64,000 nucleotides of DNA from Sebastes aleutianus. Taxonomy: Eukaryota > Chordata > Actinopteri > Perciformes > Sebastidae. A model generated the notes under the pieces. The model did not search any database and had not been told where the DNA came from. It saw nothing but the letters and a program-made list of their open reading frames with translations. A program made the position numbers and the translations under genes. The stretch covers positions 14,566,596 to 14,630,595 of the forward strand of contig CAKAKS010000013.1 of NCBI GenBank assembly GCA_916700875.1, in the 5' to 3' direction. Position 1 is the stretch's first letter, and each line of letters starts with the position of its first letter. Below, piece after piece: positions 39,770-54,000 of this stretch.

Positions 39770-42700
39770 AGGCTATTGATGGAGAGCGCGCCCAGGGAAC
39801 ATGAAAAGAGAACTCTGTCTGCTCATTTTGAGTGCATGGGGTGTGTGTAGATGTGTACGCGCTCGTACTTGAATCCCTGCGAGAAGCAAACGTCGAGCCA
39901 TTTTGTATGTGGGACCTCGCATTTTAAAAAAGAGGCCATTTTAGGTGTAACGGTCAGGGCTGGGATTACAGGGGAAGCTGGGACATTTTGTGTTTTTTGA
40001 TTAGAGAAACGATGTATTGTCAACACAAGGGGAGGGTGTGTTTTGTTGCATTTTGACTGCGAATGTGTGTGTGTCTGTAATGAGCGAGTGCTTGCGTGGG
40101 ATGATAAAGAGAGGAGCGCTTTGAATGTGTCCTCATTTAAAGTGTTCGAGCAGCCGTTAGAACTGACTAACAGGGGAGAGGTGAACAATAGAGAGACGGA
40201 GAGAAGGGGGAAAACAACGAAGCAAGGTTTTTTACGTAACTCGCATGTGTGTGTGTTGGTTTTTCAGACATGGAATATGTGTGTTTTCATATCAGTGGGT
40301 TTGTGTGTGTGACATGCGAGGGTAAAGTGTGTGTGGGAGAGCTCAAGTGTCTGTCGCTGATGGGTAGGACTTTGCCCTCTGCCGTCCAACCCTCTCGTGT
40401 GGGCAAGTGTGTGAATGTGTTGCTACCAATGAATATTTTGTCAGTGATTTCTTTTTTTTTCTTTCCCCTTCTCTTTCCTCTCCCTCTTCCCCGCTACATC
40501 AAAGGGTTTATTTGTATCGTCTGTTGCTAACCGTCCCAGCTCCCTTCAGTCTTGAGCTACATCCTATAAATGCCATCTAGTGTGACTCAGACACCAGGGG
40601 AGCCACTACACAAGGTCCCCAACCTTAATCTGTTTCAAATGCATTCAAAATAAAGAGCACAAGGACGGCAACAACTCAGCCTCCTCGTGTTTTTCTTTTA
40701 GTTTTGAACGCTGCTGTTACTTCAGCAAGAAGTAATACAAGTGAAATCAGCCTGACGATTCTCACAAACATATCGGTGTTCAAGAAATTATGGGATTAGG
40801 TGTGTTGAATAATGCTAAATTAGCTGGGAAACAAAAGAGGCAGCCTAACTCAAGGCGAGCCCGGGGGCAGACCCATGGATTTGGGTTACAGCTAAGCAGG
40901 AATATTGATCACTGATTTTCACCGCCTTCTCAAGGCTTGAACGTGAACAAAATTGGAATTTTTCTGAACAAATGCCCAGAATATCAACTATTGCACAGGT
41001 ATAATTTAGGATTAAAAGTGTTTTTTTTGCAAAGAACAGCGTGTTGCAAACTCAGTTCCGCTGCCTTAGCAAATCTCTGGTTTGAATAGCAAGCACTGGC
41101 ACAGAAAAAAACTCCAAACTCCTAATATCCAGCAGAAGCTCAGCATGCTTTGATAAGGAAGCACAATGCACTGTCTGACACTCCAAGTACCAATGTAATC
41201 TGCACGGACACTTTGGGCATTCTCATTAAAACCACTCTCATCCAGTGGTCATTAGGGTGGCTATAGCTGGCTTCCTAACACTGTCACAAATTTGCGATTC
41301 ACACTCATTATGAGCACTGGAGCAACTCTGGGGTCAGGTGTGTGTGTTACCATGGCAAAGGCTGGCTCAACAGTGCAGTGCTAAGAATCTCTTCATGCAA
41401 TGTCCACACATTAAAGGTGCTAAAAGAGAGACTGGGAGCATTTCTATTGCCTCTGCACACACTCTCAACATGGCGACAGCCCACACAAAGATTTTTCAAA
41501 TCTTAACAGATGTTGAAAATGTGAGAGACCCCCACATAATGACTGGTTCTGTTCAATTTAACAGTTTTGTTCCTCTAGTGTGTGGACAGCAACGATTTGG
41601 CCAAAACAGCACACCCCACACACTAACAGATTCATTCATTAACAACAAGAGTCGCGACTAAAAAAAACATAAATATCACAAAATCTCTCGCGATCAAACA
41701 TGACTTTAGTGTAAACAAACATGGCGGACGACGGGCAGTTTTTGCACTACTTTGTACTAAAAATTCTCAAAGAAAAAAGAAAATGAATGGATGAAGTTAT
41801 GGAGACACAATAAATAAACACTTGTGTTGTTGCTACAAATCAACAAGTTGCTCGGATTACAACACACACAGAGGGAGAGTGACTTCATTCTCTGCTCAGG
41901 TAGACATTACTCCTCTATATCTTTACAAAGCAAATAGTTGATTACTGCTATATTAATGCTCTGAATATCATATAGAGCACCTTTTAATACTGTTTTCATG
42001 ACCAAACAGCTTCCCTGGATTCATTTCCCAGAATATTAGTCATCTCTTTTTTTTTTCGAAGAGCAAACACTGGCGTGAAAACCGCCTCGTTGGATCACTC
42101 CAAACAAAGAGCACAGAATTAAACTAATACAACTGCTGTAAAAGCTGATATTCGTTCCTACTTTTGAAACAGTTGAATAAGTTTGAACGTCTCCTTCAAT
42201 TAACGTCTCCACTCAGAGCGGCTGTTATTCTTCAAGGTGGCAGGCGGCTCTGTGAAATGATGGACACCGGCCGTATTGCGAGGCCGCCGAACTTCAGAGC
42301 AATAACTTGAAATTGGGAACGAAAGTAGGGAAATGAAGTTCTTTTTATGCATTTTAAGAAGTGAAATCAAACCAAAGCATTATAACCAAATATCTGCAGG
42401 AATGAAAAACTCCAAATGAAAGCCTGTCTCGGGCAATCAGTCACGTCGGGGGGATATTGAATTGCCCCTGTAAAGTCCACTAGCGCTAAGACAGTCGGTG
42501 CTCAATCAGATTTCCCGCATGAAATATGCAAGAAGCAGCACTCGTACCGCTGCGTCTGTTTCGGAATAAAAAGCCTCGGTCATATTATAGGCTTATAAAA
42601 GGGCTTGAAATATTACAGTGGTGTCAGTTCATCCAGAGCCTTTTATGCATCTGTGTATAATTGATAGGAGCTGCGAGGCGGAGAGACTTGACCATCGGCT

Positions 42701-44981
42701 GAGATGCCGGTTCCTAACAAAGGTTACATATCAATGGGGTTTTGATTCACTGCCGTGTTGATGTGCACTGGTTTCTCGTGTCCTTTTCTTTCCGCCTCTT
42801 TACCCATGAGGGTCTCACTTTGATTAATATTGCTGACATACTGTTGCACGCTTTATTGGATTCGCTGCTGAGAAAGAAACGTCTTATACAAGCAATATTT
42901 GTGCTGATTCCCTTTCGACTTCCTGATATATGATTACATAATGTACCAAATGAATTTGTGTATATATATGTGTATTAAAACAACTGAATGCAGTGTATAC
43001 TATGTATGATAAACAGGTGTGCGCCATCGTTGGTTCTCCATTGTGTGATCATGACACGTACACACCTGGAGGGAAGCCTTGAGTCATTTTTCTAATCCTG
43101 CCATTCAATACCCCTTCCTTTATTCCCTCTATCCTCCATCCTTCCCTCGATCTATCCTCCTCATTCTGTTTCCATCCATCTATTATGAACAGCTTTCCTC
43201 CTTTTTGCTGATCAGTCCCTCGCCCTTATCTCTCTGTATCCTCTGCCCTATTCATTGCTTTGTAATCGCCCGTCCTGTCGTTTCCCTCTACCTAAATCTG
43301 CAGTGGTGCACACACTTTTTTTTTTGTTCCATTTCCGACCTCTTTCTTTCTTGGCACCTTACATCTTTAGTTGTGTTGGATCCCTCCGCGCCTCCTCTTC
43401 GTCTTTGTCTCTCTCTGTGTGTTTTACCTTCGCTGTAGCTCAGCGGCCAATCAGATGTGCTCGCTGCAAATCCTTGTGCTATTCTCACCGGGCTCTACCT
43501 GACCCCCCTAGCCTCTCTGCTTTTTGCACTCACTGTATTATGTCTCTATTAGCCACAGCTATAACCGTGTACCATTATTTAGCATCCAAGGTCACTCCTC
43601 CTCCATTTCCCTCTCCTCTCCTCCTTCTCCTCTCATCTCTTCTCCCATCCTCACCCTCTCCTCTCCTCTCCTCTCCTCTCCTCTCCTCTCCTCTCCTCTC
43701 CTTTTCTCTCCTACCCACTCCTCTCCTCTCCTCTCCTCTGCTCTCCTCTCCTCTCCTCTCCTACCCTCTCTTTTCCACTCCTCTCCTCTCCTCTTCTCCT
43801 CTCCTCTCCTCTCCTCTCCTACCCTCTCCTCTCCATTTGCCCACATCTTATATTTCCCGTCCTCCCTCTCTTCCTCTGCCCCTCTCCCTATATCACCACT
43901 CTTCTCCTCCTCCCCGCCACCTCTCCCTCCCTTATGAGATCGTGAATCACCTCTCTAGTTGTTTCTTTGCTAAAGAAATAGGCAAGCAAACTCACTGAAA
44001 TATACATGGAAGACCCAGACACATTCACAAACGCAATGCATCTTTGATATGCTTATTCGCCACCACTCGCTGCATTATGCATTTTTAACCATATTTACAT
44101 CCCGATTGTCACAGCTGTGTGTTGTGCCGGACACATGAAATAACATCCATCTAAACCCTCAGTGCTCTCGAGACCAATGTATGTTCATGAATATAAAGTG
44201 CTCCGCTCATAACTTAGCTGCTCTGAAATAAAATGAACTGATTGACTGGTTATGTCAAAAGAGGCAGGCGTGGTGTTCTCATTACTGTCCCTGTATTTGC
44301 TGGCGTTGTGCTCCGTCACCTGACTGTCTGTCTTCTGATTGTGGCTAAACCCTGCAAAGGCACGCACAGATGCGAGGAGAAAAGCGAAAGAGACAAGGGA
44401 GTGCTTTGTTCAAGCTGGTGACACAGATACGAGTAATTATTAGTACCAGAGAGAGAGAGAAGGAAAATAAAAGAGTGATAGCAAGGGGATAAAGGAGTTG
44501 TAGAATCCTGTCCCCTTTTCCCTCATCTTTCTATTCCCCTCTCTTGTGTCTCTCGCTGCCTCATTTCTTCCTCTTTTTTCTCTCCATCTACGTTACCAAG
44601 TCTGGTGGTCTGACACCAGACAAGATTGGGCACAGAGAGCAAGAGCGACAGAAGAGAGAGAGAGAGAGAGAGAGAGACGAGGAGGAACAACAAAGCAATT
44701 ATCTCCTCTTCTGGCTGACATCTATACTGCCCTCATTTCCTTTTTTTCCCATGTCATGTCTTTTGTTCGCTCACCCTTTTCTTCCATTTTTGGTCTTGAT
44801 TCGTCGTCGGACTGTTTACTGTCTCGTTGGCCATCTCCCTCAATTTTGTCTGATCTCTTCTTCTTGTTTCCCTTGATCTGTCTTTCTGTCAATCTCTTTT
44901 TGTCCCCACCGTCCCTCCCCTCTGGATTTTTCTTTCATCCCTCCTGTCTTTTCGCTTTCCTTAATCTATTCTTCTCACTCG

Positions 44982-45013
<32 letters not shown>

Positions 45014-48000
45014 GGCCTGATTTTCCCGCGCCGCCTGATTCACTTGTTTTCCCTCTCATTCCCTTTTTTTTTTTAATGAACTCCTTCTTCTTCCCAATCC
45101 CCCCCAGTATTTGCCTTCCTCTCTCGTTTTCTATCTCTCTCTCGTTATTTCAGCCACATATTCAAGTGTAGAATCTCACTCTCAATCTGACCCTACAGTG
45201 TAATATAAGTTGACATATATATTGAGTCCTGACCCTCTCTCTCTTCCTTCCTTCCTGTGCCTCCGATGTGAGTTGACACATGTATTGACACAGTAGTTTA
45301 ACACTTAATTACATCTTCCCCTGGGGTACAACTCTCAACCCCCGTTCCCATCCCTCCCCTATCCTCCCCTCCATCCCTATGGCTCTTCTTCTTTTCCTCC
45401 CTCTTTCTCCCCCTCATCCCACTGTTATATCTCTCCTTACATCTTTATCCATCCCTGCCTCTGCAGATGCACTTATCTTGTTTCTTGTATATTTCGTGTA
45501 TTGGTTTCCAGGGCTAAAATAGGATGCAGATATTACTTTCCTCAGCAATATCATATTATACAATGCAAAGAGCCATATGTAGCATGACAGAAACTCGAAG
45601 CCTCTCTGGATGTTTGATTTCCCCAGTGGAGGAAAATATACCACATAGTTTGGTGCAGCAAGTGAATATCCTCTCTGTATATTTTTTAAATATATTTAGA
45701 GACTCCGTTTGAAATATTAGTCCAACATGCTGCGTAATTAGCGCCAGCAAATGAGTGGTATTGCCATGCACTTAATTTCCAGGTTTCTATGCCTTCAATC
45801 CTTCCATTTCCCTCTCCCTTTTGTTGCTCATTAACAATGCTCTCATCTGTCTACGTCTCAGCGTGCTCCTTTCCAACATTTGTCAAACTCTCGCCCTAGT
45901 GTCATTTTGAAACCGTGCGTCCCTTCCCTGAGCCTTTTCACTTTCATTATTCTCATTATTTCTTAAACTCCGCATGATTTTCCCTCCCAACTTCCTCCTC
46001 TCCCCGTCCCTGTGATCATTTCTGTTCCCATTAAATTCTGTGTCAAACTTGGCACTTTGAGTGCCCAGCGGGAAGGTTGGTCCTGTGGTGATTGGGGCCA
46101 AAATTGTGGAGATTGTCAAAACCCTTGCACTCCTGCCTGCGCACTTAAAAAGACTTCTGAACCTAGTAAGAAACTTTTAGCTCTGACATGTACAAGTGTC
46201 ATATAAATACCCCCACGACATATATACCGTCCAATGATTCATAAGGTAAACTTCTACCCCAACAGATTGTCAATGCTTGAAAAAGGCCAGTAGCCCAATA
46301 TAAAAAAAAACAGGCTGCCTCGTGCGCCACAGGGCGATCAAATGTGATTATCAGGAAAAAATGGATTCAAGCAGATGTTGAGCTCTTGCCGTTGCTGTGC
46401 TATTGAATTATATAGTTCATCGTAACATAATACTGCTAATTTAAACTTTTGTCTGCAACACTTTCGAGTTACTTTCATCCAAACCGTGATCTTTTCCTAA
46501 ACCTAACTGAGTCGTTTTGTTGCCTAAATCTAACTAAGTTGTTTCCTGTGAATACAATAGTTTATTTTGGAAAGACTGTATGCATGTAAAGAGCGGAAAT
46601 TGACACGCGTTGCTGGACATTCGTAGCAAAACATATGAAAAATGAGGAATAACTTTTAGTGAGATATCATACGAACTGTCGTATGATAATATGTTGTCCT
46701 ACCACATCTACCGGCATCAAAGGAGGAAGGAAGTGGTAAAGTAGTAAAGCCCGCCTCATGCTTGATTTGATTGGCTACCCGGGCGAAGTGCGGGAACTCC
46801 GCAAGTGAGAATATTTCTAACTTTACGCCCCTCTAAAAAACGCTAGAAAAATGCAACGCAAAAGCGCTAGAGAGGAGTGCACGCCAGACGTGCCACACCA
46901 TAGGAGAACAATGGCTGGCGACGGTGTGATCGGGGCCCATGATTTGTAAGGCCGATGGGCTTTTGGATTATGTCCATCCCTGTGAACTCTTCAGCTCAGG
47001 TCTTCATGCGTGGCTCTTTAAAGGACAAAATGATTGCCTGAAAAGTAGAAATCTCTGCTAAAGACCCCATTTTCTAACAGATGGTACCAGAGGTCGCTTG
47101 TACAAATGCTGCCTCATTATCACGATAGGACATTTTTTCTCCTGTTCTTTATCCTTCAGGTAGGCTTTACCCATGTGTGGGCAAAAGAAATAAAAAAAAA
47201 AACATGCCAATTTGATAATTGCTCACATTCAACCAGCAACCTCAGTAAATCCTTGGTTTTTGTATTGCTGGGCTTTTCAGAGTATCTGAATGCCACCTCG
47301 CATGAGAGGATCAAGGACGTTTTCTCGCGATCAAATCAAACTGTAAACATGGTGGCAAAGCTCCAGGAAGGGAGGCTCAGTTGACGGTGTCAGGGGAGCC
47401 GAGGGTGACAGGGTGAGCGGCACCCAGCGGATGCCACATGGACGACATCCCACCTGGCTCTGTCACAGATGCCATCAGAATTAGACAAGCCGCGCTAAAA
47501 TGGAGGCTGGTGTCGTGTGGCGTGTGGCTGACCTTTTAAAGATGATTAAATCTGGCAGCCACACAATGTGCTCTGCTGTTTTGTAATCTACATATAGGGG
47601 TATGTACATCTGTCTCACTGTGTATAAGCTTCCCTTTCCTTCCAAATTCTCTGTGTTTTCTTCTCTGTCTCCCTTCCTCAGCTCAACTCAGACGGGCCGG
47701 TGTGTTTTTTATTTCTACCTGCCAAAGCACGCATACAGCACCAGCAACAATAACAATAACAAAATATGAACACAAATCCCAGATAGAAAGCACCAAATCT
47801 CTCTCTCCTTTTGAATTCACGAGCCAGACTCCCTTTGGCCGACTCAGTCTGGCTGGCTTGTGTGATATTGCGGTTGGCACTGGCACATTGATAGCATGAT
47901 AGAATCTATACTGGAAATCCCTGGCTGCATTGTGGTACGCTTCCTTTCAAATGCTGCCCCCCCCACCCACCCTTTCCATTTCCTCTTTATCTGTCCTCCG

Positions 48001-51000
48001 AGACCGATATCCCTGCTTCCTCCCTCAAAGCCCTCAGACTCCTCGGCTCCTCTTTCCACCTTTTTCTCCACTTTTTCGAATTTATATCTCAATTTCACCT
48101 TTTAAGATAGTCACTACTTCTCTATCTCCCCTTTGAAGCTGTTATCCCTTCCCCCTGTTTTGTTTGGCAGCGCGATTTGTTTAGAGTTTAGTCAAACTTC
48201 CAGATCGCTTTTACTCCCTCCTCGCCGGATTCCAGCATCTCTCCTGTGGCGCCGGTATGCCTCGGCTCAGTCTTTCACGCTTATCTCGCCTCTATTTCGC
48301 TGAGGCTCTGTGTGTCTATCAGCATTTCCTTGTCTCGAGCCGCACAGCTGAGCCCTCACCTCTACTGGTGCTTTAAAGTTTGTTCCCTCGGAGGAGGATA
48401 TTTTACCTGTGTTGCCTTTTTGTTTGCAAGAGCTGAATTCAGCGGCTAATATTATAAACAGCTGTGCGATTGAATGTAATCCAAATCTACCTTTTATCAT
48501 GCTCAATGTTTAGTTTCTGTTGCAAATTTGTCAAAGGTTTTGTTTCAGCTCTTGGGGCGCTTTAGGTGAGGCAACCCCTGTTTGTCTCTCTAAATGTATA
48601 GATGCATTATAGACCCTTTTACAGTTTGTAAACAATGATGATGTATGTAAGTGTGCACGCAGTTTGGCAACGGAAGTACGGCGGAGTGCAATAGCTTGTC
48701 AAGTTATGCAAGGGCATTAACCACCAAAGATCACAAATGCAACCTAAACAAAATGACTTTCCAGATCCGTATGCTATTAGTGAGTAGGTACAAGACATTA
48801 GCAAGTGGCCCAATATTCAGTGGCCAGATATATATACATATTTGATGGAGAAACCCATTATGCAACGTTACACCAGCGAGAAATTACAGCCATACGTGTC
48901 TATAGATGCTATAGATGTTATCTGTGGTCATGTCACGTCAAATACCACGACACTCTGAGTTTATTGTGTTTTAAAATGCATTTTTGATTGTGTCCTTAGT
49001 CCAGTTTTAGTCAACCATAGTCAACACGTTTAATAGCTTGAAGCCATAAACGCCACCAGTGTTTTGGTTTAATGAAGTGACCTGATGAGTTAACTGGTGA
49101 CTCTCGTAGTCACGGCGGCTGTTGATAACACATACGGAATGTAGGCATCCTCGTAAATGAGTCAATTTTAAATACGTACTTGTGTTTTTAGTATCTACGC
49201 CAACCATTTACTTAAGTTACCCCAAGCAACCACAGACGCATTCCGCTGAAAGTCACCAATTAACACGGTCACTCGTTAAACTGAAACACCTGTTTCTCTG
49301 AAGTGGTTGTGACTCTGTCGAGTCCGCTGTTGGAATATCGATTCTCACAACCAAACGCGCAACAACCAGACATTTTGATCCTGGTAACTGTTTCAATTCA
49401 ATATTTAAAGCTCGCCAACTCGTCTGGATGTCTAGGGGCAAAACTCCACTTCCTGTTGCCAACAAGCACACACATATTTTTGATTACGTCGGCTGTAAAA
49501 GGGGTCTATATGTTCTATGCTTTGTTTCCCACTATAATACACCTTTACTTGATAAGTAGCGAGACAGCCTTCCTAATATCAGAGCGTTTTCCGTGGCGGA
49601 ATTAATGCAGCTGATCGGCGAGGGAGTGAAGATCTCATTCAGTTCATTCAATTCAATCGTGTAATTAGTTCTCCGTGTTTAATTGCCACAAATGTGTCCA
49701 GGGACTAGTACAGAATCTGCACTTGTCTGTTTTGATATGGCATTTCAGTTTGACACCTCTTCGCCTCTTTCATACGAGGCTTTCACCACACCACAACGCC
49801 CCGTCGCCATTTCTTCTTCTTCTTCCTGCTCCCTTGTGACATTATTCATTTGTGTTTGTTTTCTTAAGGATCTCTTTCTTTTATCTGAAATTTCTTCTGG
49901 GCTCCTTCCTCTTTCGCTGCATTGGTCCTCCCAACTTCCCCACTCTTCCTTCCTATTTCCATACCCAGGTGTATTTCGTTATCTCTATTCCAGTGATGGA
50001 TTTAAATACCTCTCCACCCTTTGCTTCATAGCTTTTTCCTCGAGGATCATTTGGTGGCCCACCCCTCTCTCTTCTCCCCCTTTACTGTCTGTCATTCTCT
50101 CTCCTTTCACTCATCCTTCTTTCATCTCAATCTCTCCCAAGGTGATTTGGGTATAGAGCCCATCTCCTATCTTCCTTCTCCCTCAATCCGTTTCCTCCTC
50201 CCCCTGAAATCTCTGCGGCCTCGTTCCTATCTTAAAATTCACCCGTTCCTCCCTTCTGGCTCTATCCATCACTCAAACTATTAGTTCCTCCTCCCCATCT
50301 GTCTTTCCCCCCCCCCATTCACCATTGGCTGCTATCTTCCTTACTTCCCTCCAGTCCTTGATTATACCTGCACACCGTTTTTTATATTTCCAATCATCTC
50401 TCCATCTGTCTGTCTTCTCTATCCTTTTCCTGTCATATGGCTAGCTCCCTTCACCCCTTTTCAATACCACTTACAGCTTAATATCTGAGGGAATCCACAT
50501 TCAGACCCTGCATTACTGCGGAGTGAAAAACAAACACAAATAACGCCATGCTGTCAGCTCCGCTCCCCTTCTCTTATTCCATCTAGCTGTCACTGTTTCA
50601 GCCACTGCTTCGCTGTAGCAACAATCCCAACACATAAATGTTTCATCAGTCTGTGCTGGTAAATACGGAGGCAGTAAAGTTTGGATTGATGCCGGCATAA
50701 TTCATGCACAATGCAGTGGTATTGTACATGTAAGTACACCAAGAAGCTAAAACCCAAGCCATACTGTCACAGAGTGTTTTGAAAGACAAGAGTCCGTCCA
50801 TCTCAGACTTATTTACTCCTCGCTTTCATTCAGACTTCTATCTTTACTCAAGTTTCTGTCAATGTTGCAGCAGTTTCACAGTGCTAGCACAGACAGTTTA
50901 AAACTTGTTATTAGGGCTGTCAATCGATTAAAATAGTTAATAATGATTCATTGCAAATTAATTGCACATTTTGTATCTTTTCAAAATGCACCTTAAAGGG

Positions 51001-54000
51001 AGATTTGTCAAGTATTTAATACTTTTATCAACATGGGAGTGGGCAAATATGCTGCTTTATGCAAATGTATATTTATGTATTATTGGAAATCAATTAACAT
51101 CATAAAACAATGACAAATATTGTCCAGAAACTCTCACAGGTACTGCATTTAGCCTAAAAAATATGCTCAAATAATAACGTGGCAAACTCAACAGTTGTCA
51201 CCGTGTCAGCGTGCCGACTTGACTATGACTTGCCCCAAACTGCATGTGATTATCAAAAAGTGGGCATGTCTGTAAAGGGGAGACTCGTGGGTACCCATAG
51301 AACCCATTTTCATTCACCTACCTACTTTCAAAGGGGTCAAGGGATCCCTTTGAAAGTACAAATGGATTTCTTAGATTCCTCTAGTTTCATATGTTACCAG
51401 TATCTTAACTCAAGCTTTAAAAGTGAGCCCGCTACAACCTAAAAATTCCAAATTGCATCAATGCATTGAAAAAATTAGTGGCGTTAAAACAAATTTGCGT
51501 TAACGTGTTATTATTTCGTTAACTTTGACAGCTCTACTTGTTATCCATCATTTTTTACCTTAAATGAAAAGGTTTGTTTTACAGGAATTCTTTGCTTTTC
51601 TTTGACTTGTTTCTCCTTCTCCTTTTGGCTCTTTGTGGCTGTTACAAGTGTCTACAGTAGTACTCTTCTTTCTTTTTGAGAGGCCCACAGCTACTGTATT
51701 GGCCCGCAGCAACACATAGAAACAATGAGCAAAGATTGGCAGCTCTGCAAATTCACTTTCACCTCGTGTTTTCATAAATGTAATCTAAACCTATAAGGCA
51801 GGGCGTGGCTGGGGTCTGCTAAATAATTTGTGATAACACAAACAGCATTGCAGCCCTTAACCCTCTTTCATAAATGTTTGATTATGTTTCCTCCTCTGAG
51901 AGCGTGGTGAGTAAACACGGACAGTGAAGTGTGAAGGGGATGTCATTATAAATGCAAAATGACATTGCTTGCAGAAGGTTTAAATGTTGCTTCAAATTAA
52001 AAATGACGCGTGCCATCAAGATCCTGTGTTGCTTTATCAGACGTGTCCATTAATACCATCACATGTAGTATGTCACTAAATGTTGCAGTAGACATGTCTT
52101 CATATTCCAGGGCACGCTGTTACAAACTGTTGAAAGCTCTTCTCTCTCAGAATCCCCCTTTAATCCCCCCCAACGTTCCCCCACTTGTCCTCCCATGTGC
52201 ACTGACTATCCACCTGTTTGGCTTTTAGTGTCATACAGAGATGGAGATAAATTATTAACTACCTTCGCCCCTCTATCCCTTCATCTGTCTCCCCATTCAT
52301 CCTTCCCTTGAGCTATCCACCCGCCCATTTACAAGGTGAACAGTAGCACTACTGAGGTGTCATGATGTAATGGATACATATTTGAGGAGTTTTGCATGGA
52401 AACAGGATACTGTAAAAGTAGTATTTGACATTGGTTCCCATTGTTTATCTATTGTTAGCAGAGTGAGTAATGTGTATTACGTAGCAAAAGTTGAACTGAC
52501 CTGTAGATGAGGGTCTCGTCGGCGGTGCAGTTGTACTGTATCTGATACATCCAGACAACGTAAGCTGCAGACAAACTCCCCAAATCCCATCGGACCTGAG
52601 CCGAGGTCGACGTAACCCCTTGTACTCCAACCATCCTCGCTTCCTCCTCGTCCCCCTCGTCGTCCTCAATGCTCCCTCCTTCGTCCCCCTCCCCTTCGGA
52701 GGCCCTGCTACCGTCGCCCTCGTCGTCCTCGCCGCCTCTTCTCCCATCCTCCGCCTCTCCTCCACGTCCCACGCCGTTGTTAATCCCCCCGTTCTTCCCC
52801 GTGCTGATATCCGAGGAGCCCGGATCGGTCCGTAAAATCCCATTGGTCACGTTCCTGTTGTTTTTGGCGTTCACGTTGTTAGTATTCCCTGTGTTTCCGC
52901 CTGCTCCGCCCCGGTGAGGCAGGGGGATTATTTTCAGGTCCACAGTGGCGGTCGCTTCGCCCGCAGCGTTTATCGAGATGCACGTGTATGCCCCGTCATC
53001 CCGGGCAACTGTTACTAAGATATCCAAGGTCCCGTTGCTGAAGGAGCTGGTCCGGGATGAATTGGCAACGATGCGGTCGTCTGGGGAAACCCAGTGGACG
53101 ACTGGCTCGGGGTCGCCGATGGCGCGGCATTTCAGCGTGGCTCGCTGGCCCTCCAGCACCCACAGCTTGTGAGTGTGACGGGTGATGAGAGGTGGCTCAC
53201 AAGTAAACTCCTCCTCAGGAATCGACCAGAAATATCTTAGAGACAAAGAGGGATGGAGCCAATGAGAAAGAGAGAGAGAGAGAGAGGCGAGGAGAGCAGA
53301 ATCACCTTTTTGGCTAAGCACAGAAATTTGTCTTCCTTTCTCCCTCCGAGGTGGATTTGGCAGATTAATGTGGTGCATTAACCTAAAGATCTATGTGCTC
53401 TCGTCTATCAGTTTAAGGGTAAAGTTCAGTAACGCACAACAGTCTGAACAATTTCCCATGCTGCTCTGCAGAAAAGAGGACTAAGCAAAGAGTAATTAGT
53501 GGTGACAGAGATGACAGATGACGACAACAGATGCTCATTTTCCTCCCCAATCCTATTGTTTTCACTCCACACGGTTGACTGCAGGGTTAGACCGGAAAGT
53601 TCTAGCAGAGAGATGCAGGGTATCAGAATAATGACACGTCATGTCGTCGCTTCGAAGCTCAGTCCTTAGGCCTACCTGTCCTGTGAGTTTTTCGCTCCAG
53701 TTCTATTCTCGCACACGATGATGAACCAATTAAGATGTCATCAAATGTGAGGCCCTTTAATTAGATGGGTGCTAAAACAGGGCCAGAGCAAAAGCTCGTA
53801 GGACAGATTGTCCTTGAGACAAAGTTGGGAAACACTGACTCATCACATCATTCAAATTATAACTATTCTTTTGCTTCGCGTGACATTGAAGAAGGCTTCA
53901 CTGATTAAACAGATAAACAGTTGGTCTAAAGCTAAAAGACAGAGAACCCATTGAGCAAAGGATGAAGTTTACCTTCCAGCCAGGTGAGGAGGTGTGGCAC

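Larger units (their letters stand above)
39499..52500 (-). other. lrfn4: lrfn4 intron 5 (13.0 kb)
   Basis: A phase 2 intron within FN3, from gtcagttc to ccctctttag. It contains several repeats listed separately, a (GA)n tract at about 39727-39760, a (GA)n tract near 44655-44677 and a (CT)n tract near 44985-45009. Repeat-free stretches at about 42000-42750, 47180-47600 and 48160-48560 look unique. I see no supported extra exon. Confidence 0.85.

Noticed and set aside
43255..43998. 247-codon plus-strand open frame
   Set aside because: The Ser/Pro/Leu repeats come from the (CTCCT)n tract. No start context, domain or splice evidence.
44546..45076. 176-codon plus-strand open frame
   Set aside because: Runs through (GA)n and (CT)n tracts inside lrfn4 intron 5; purely compositional.
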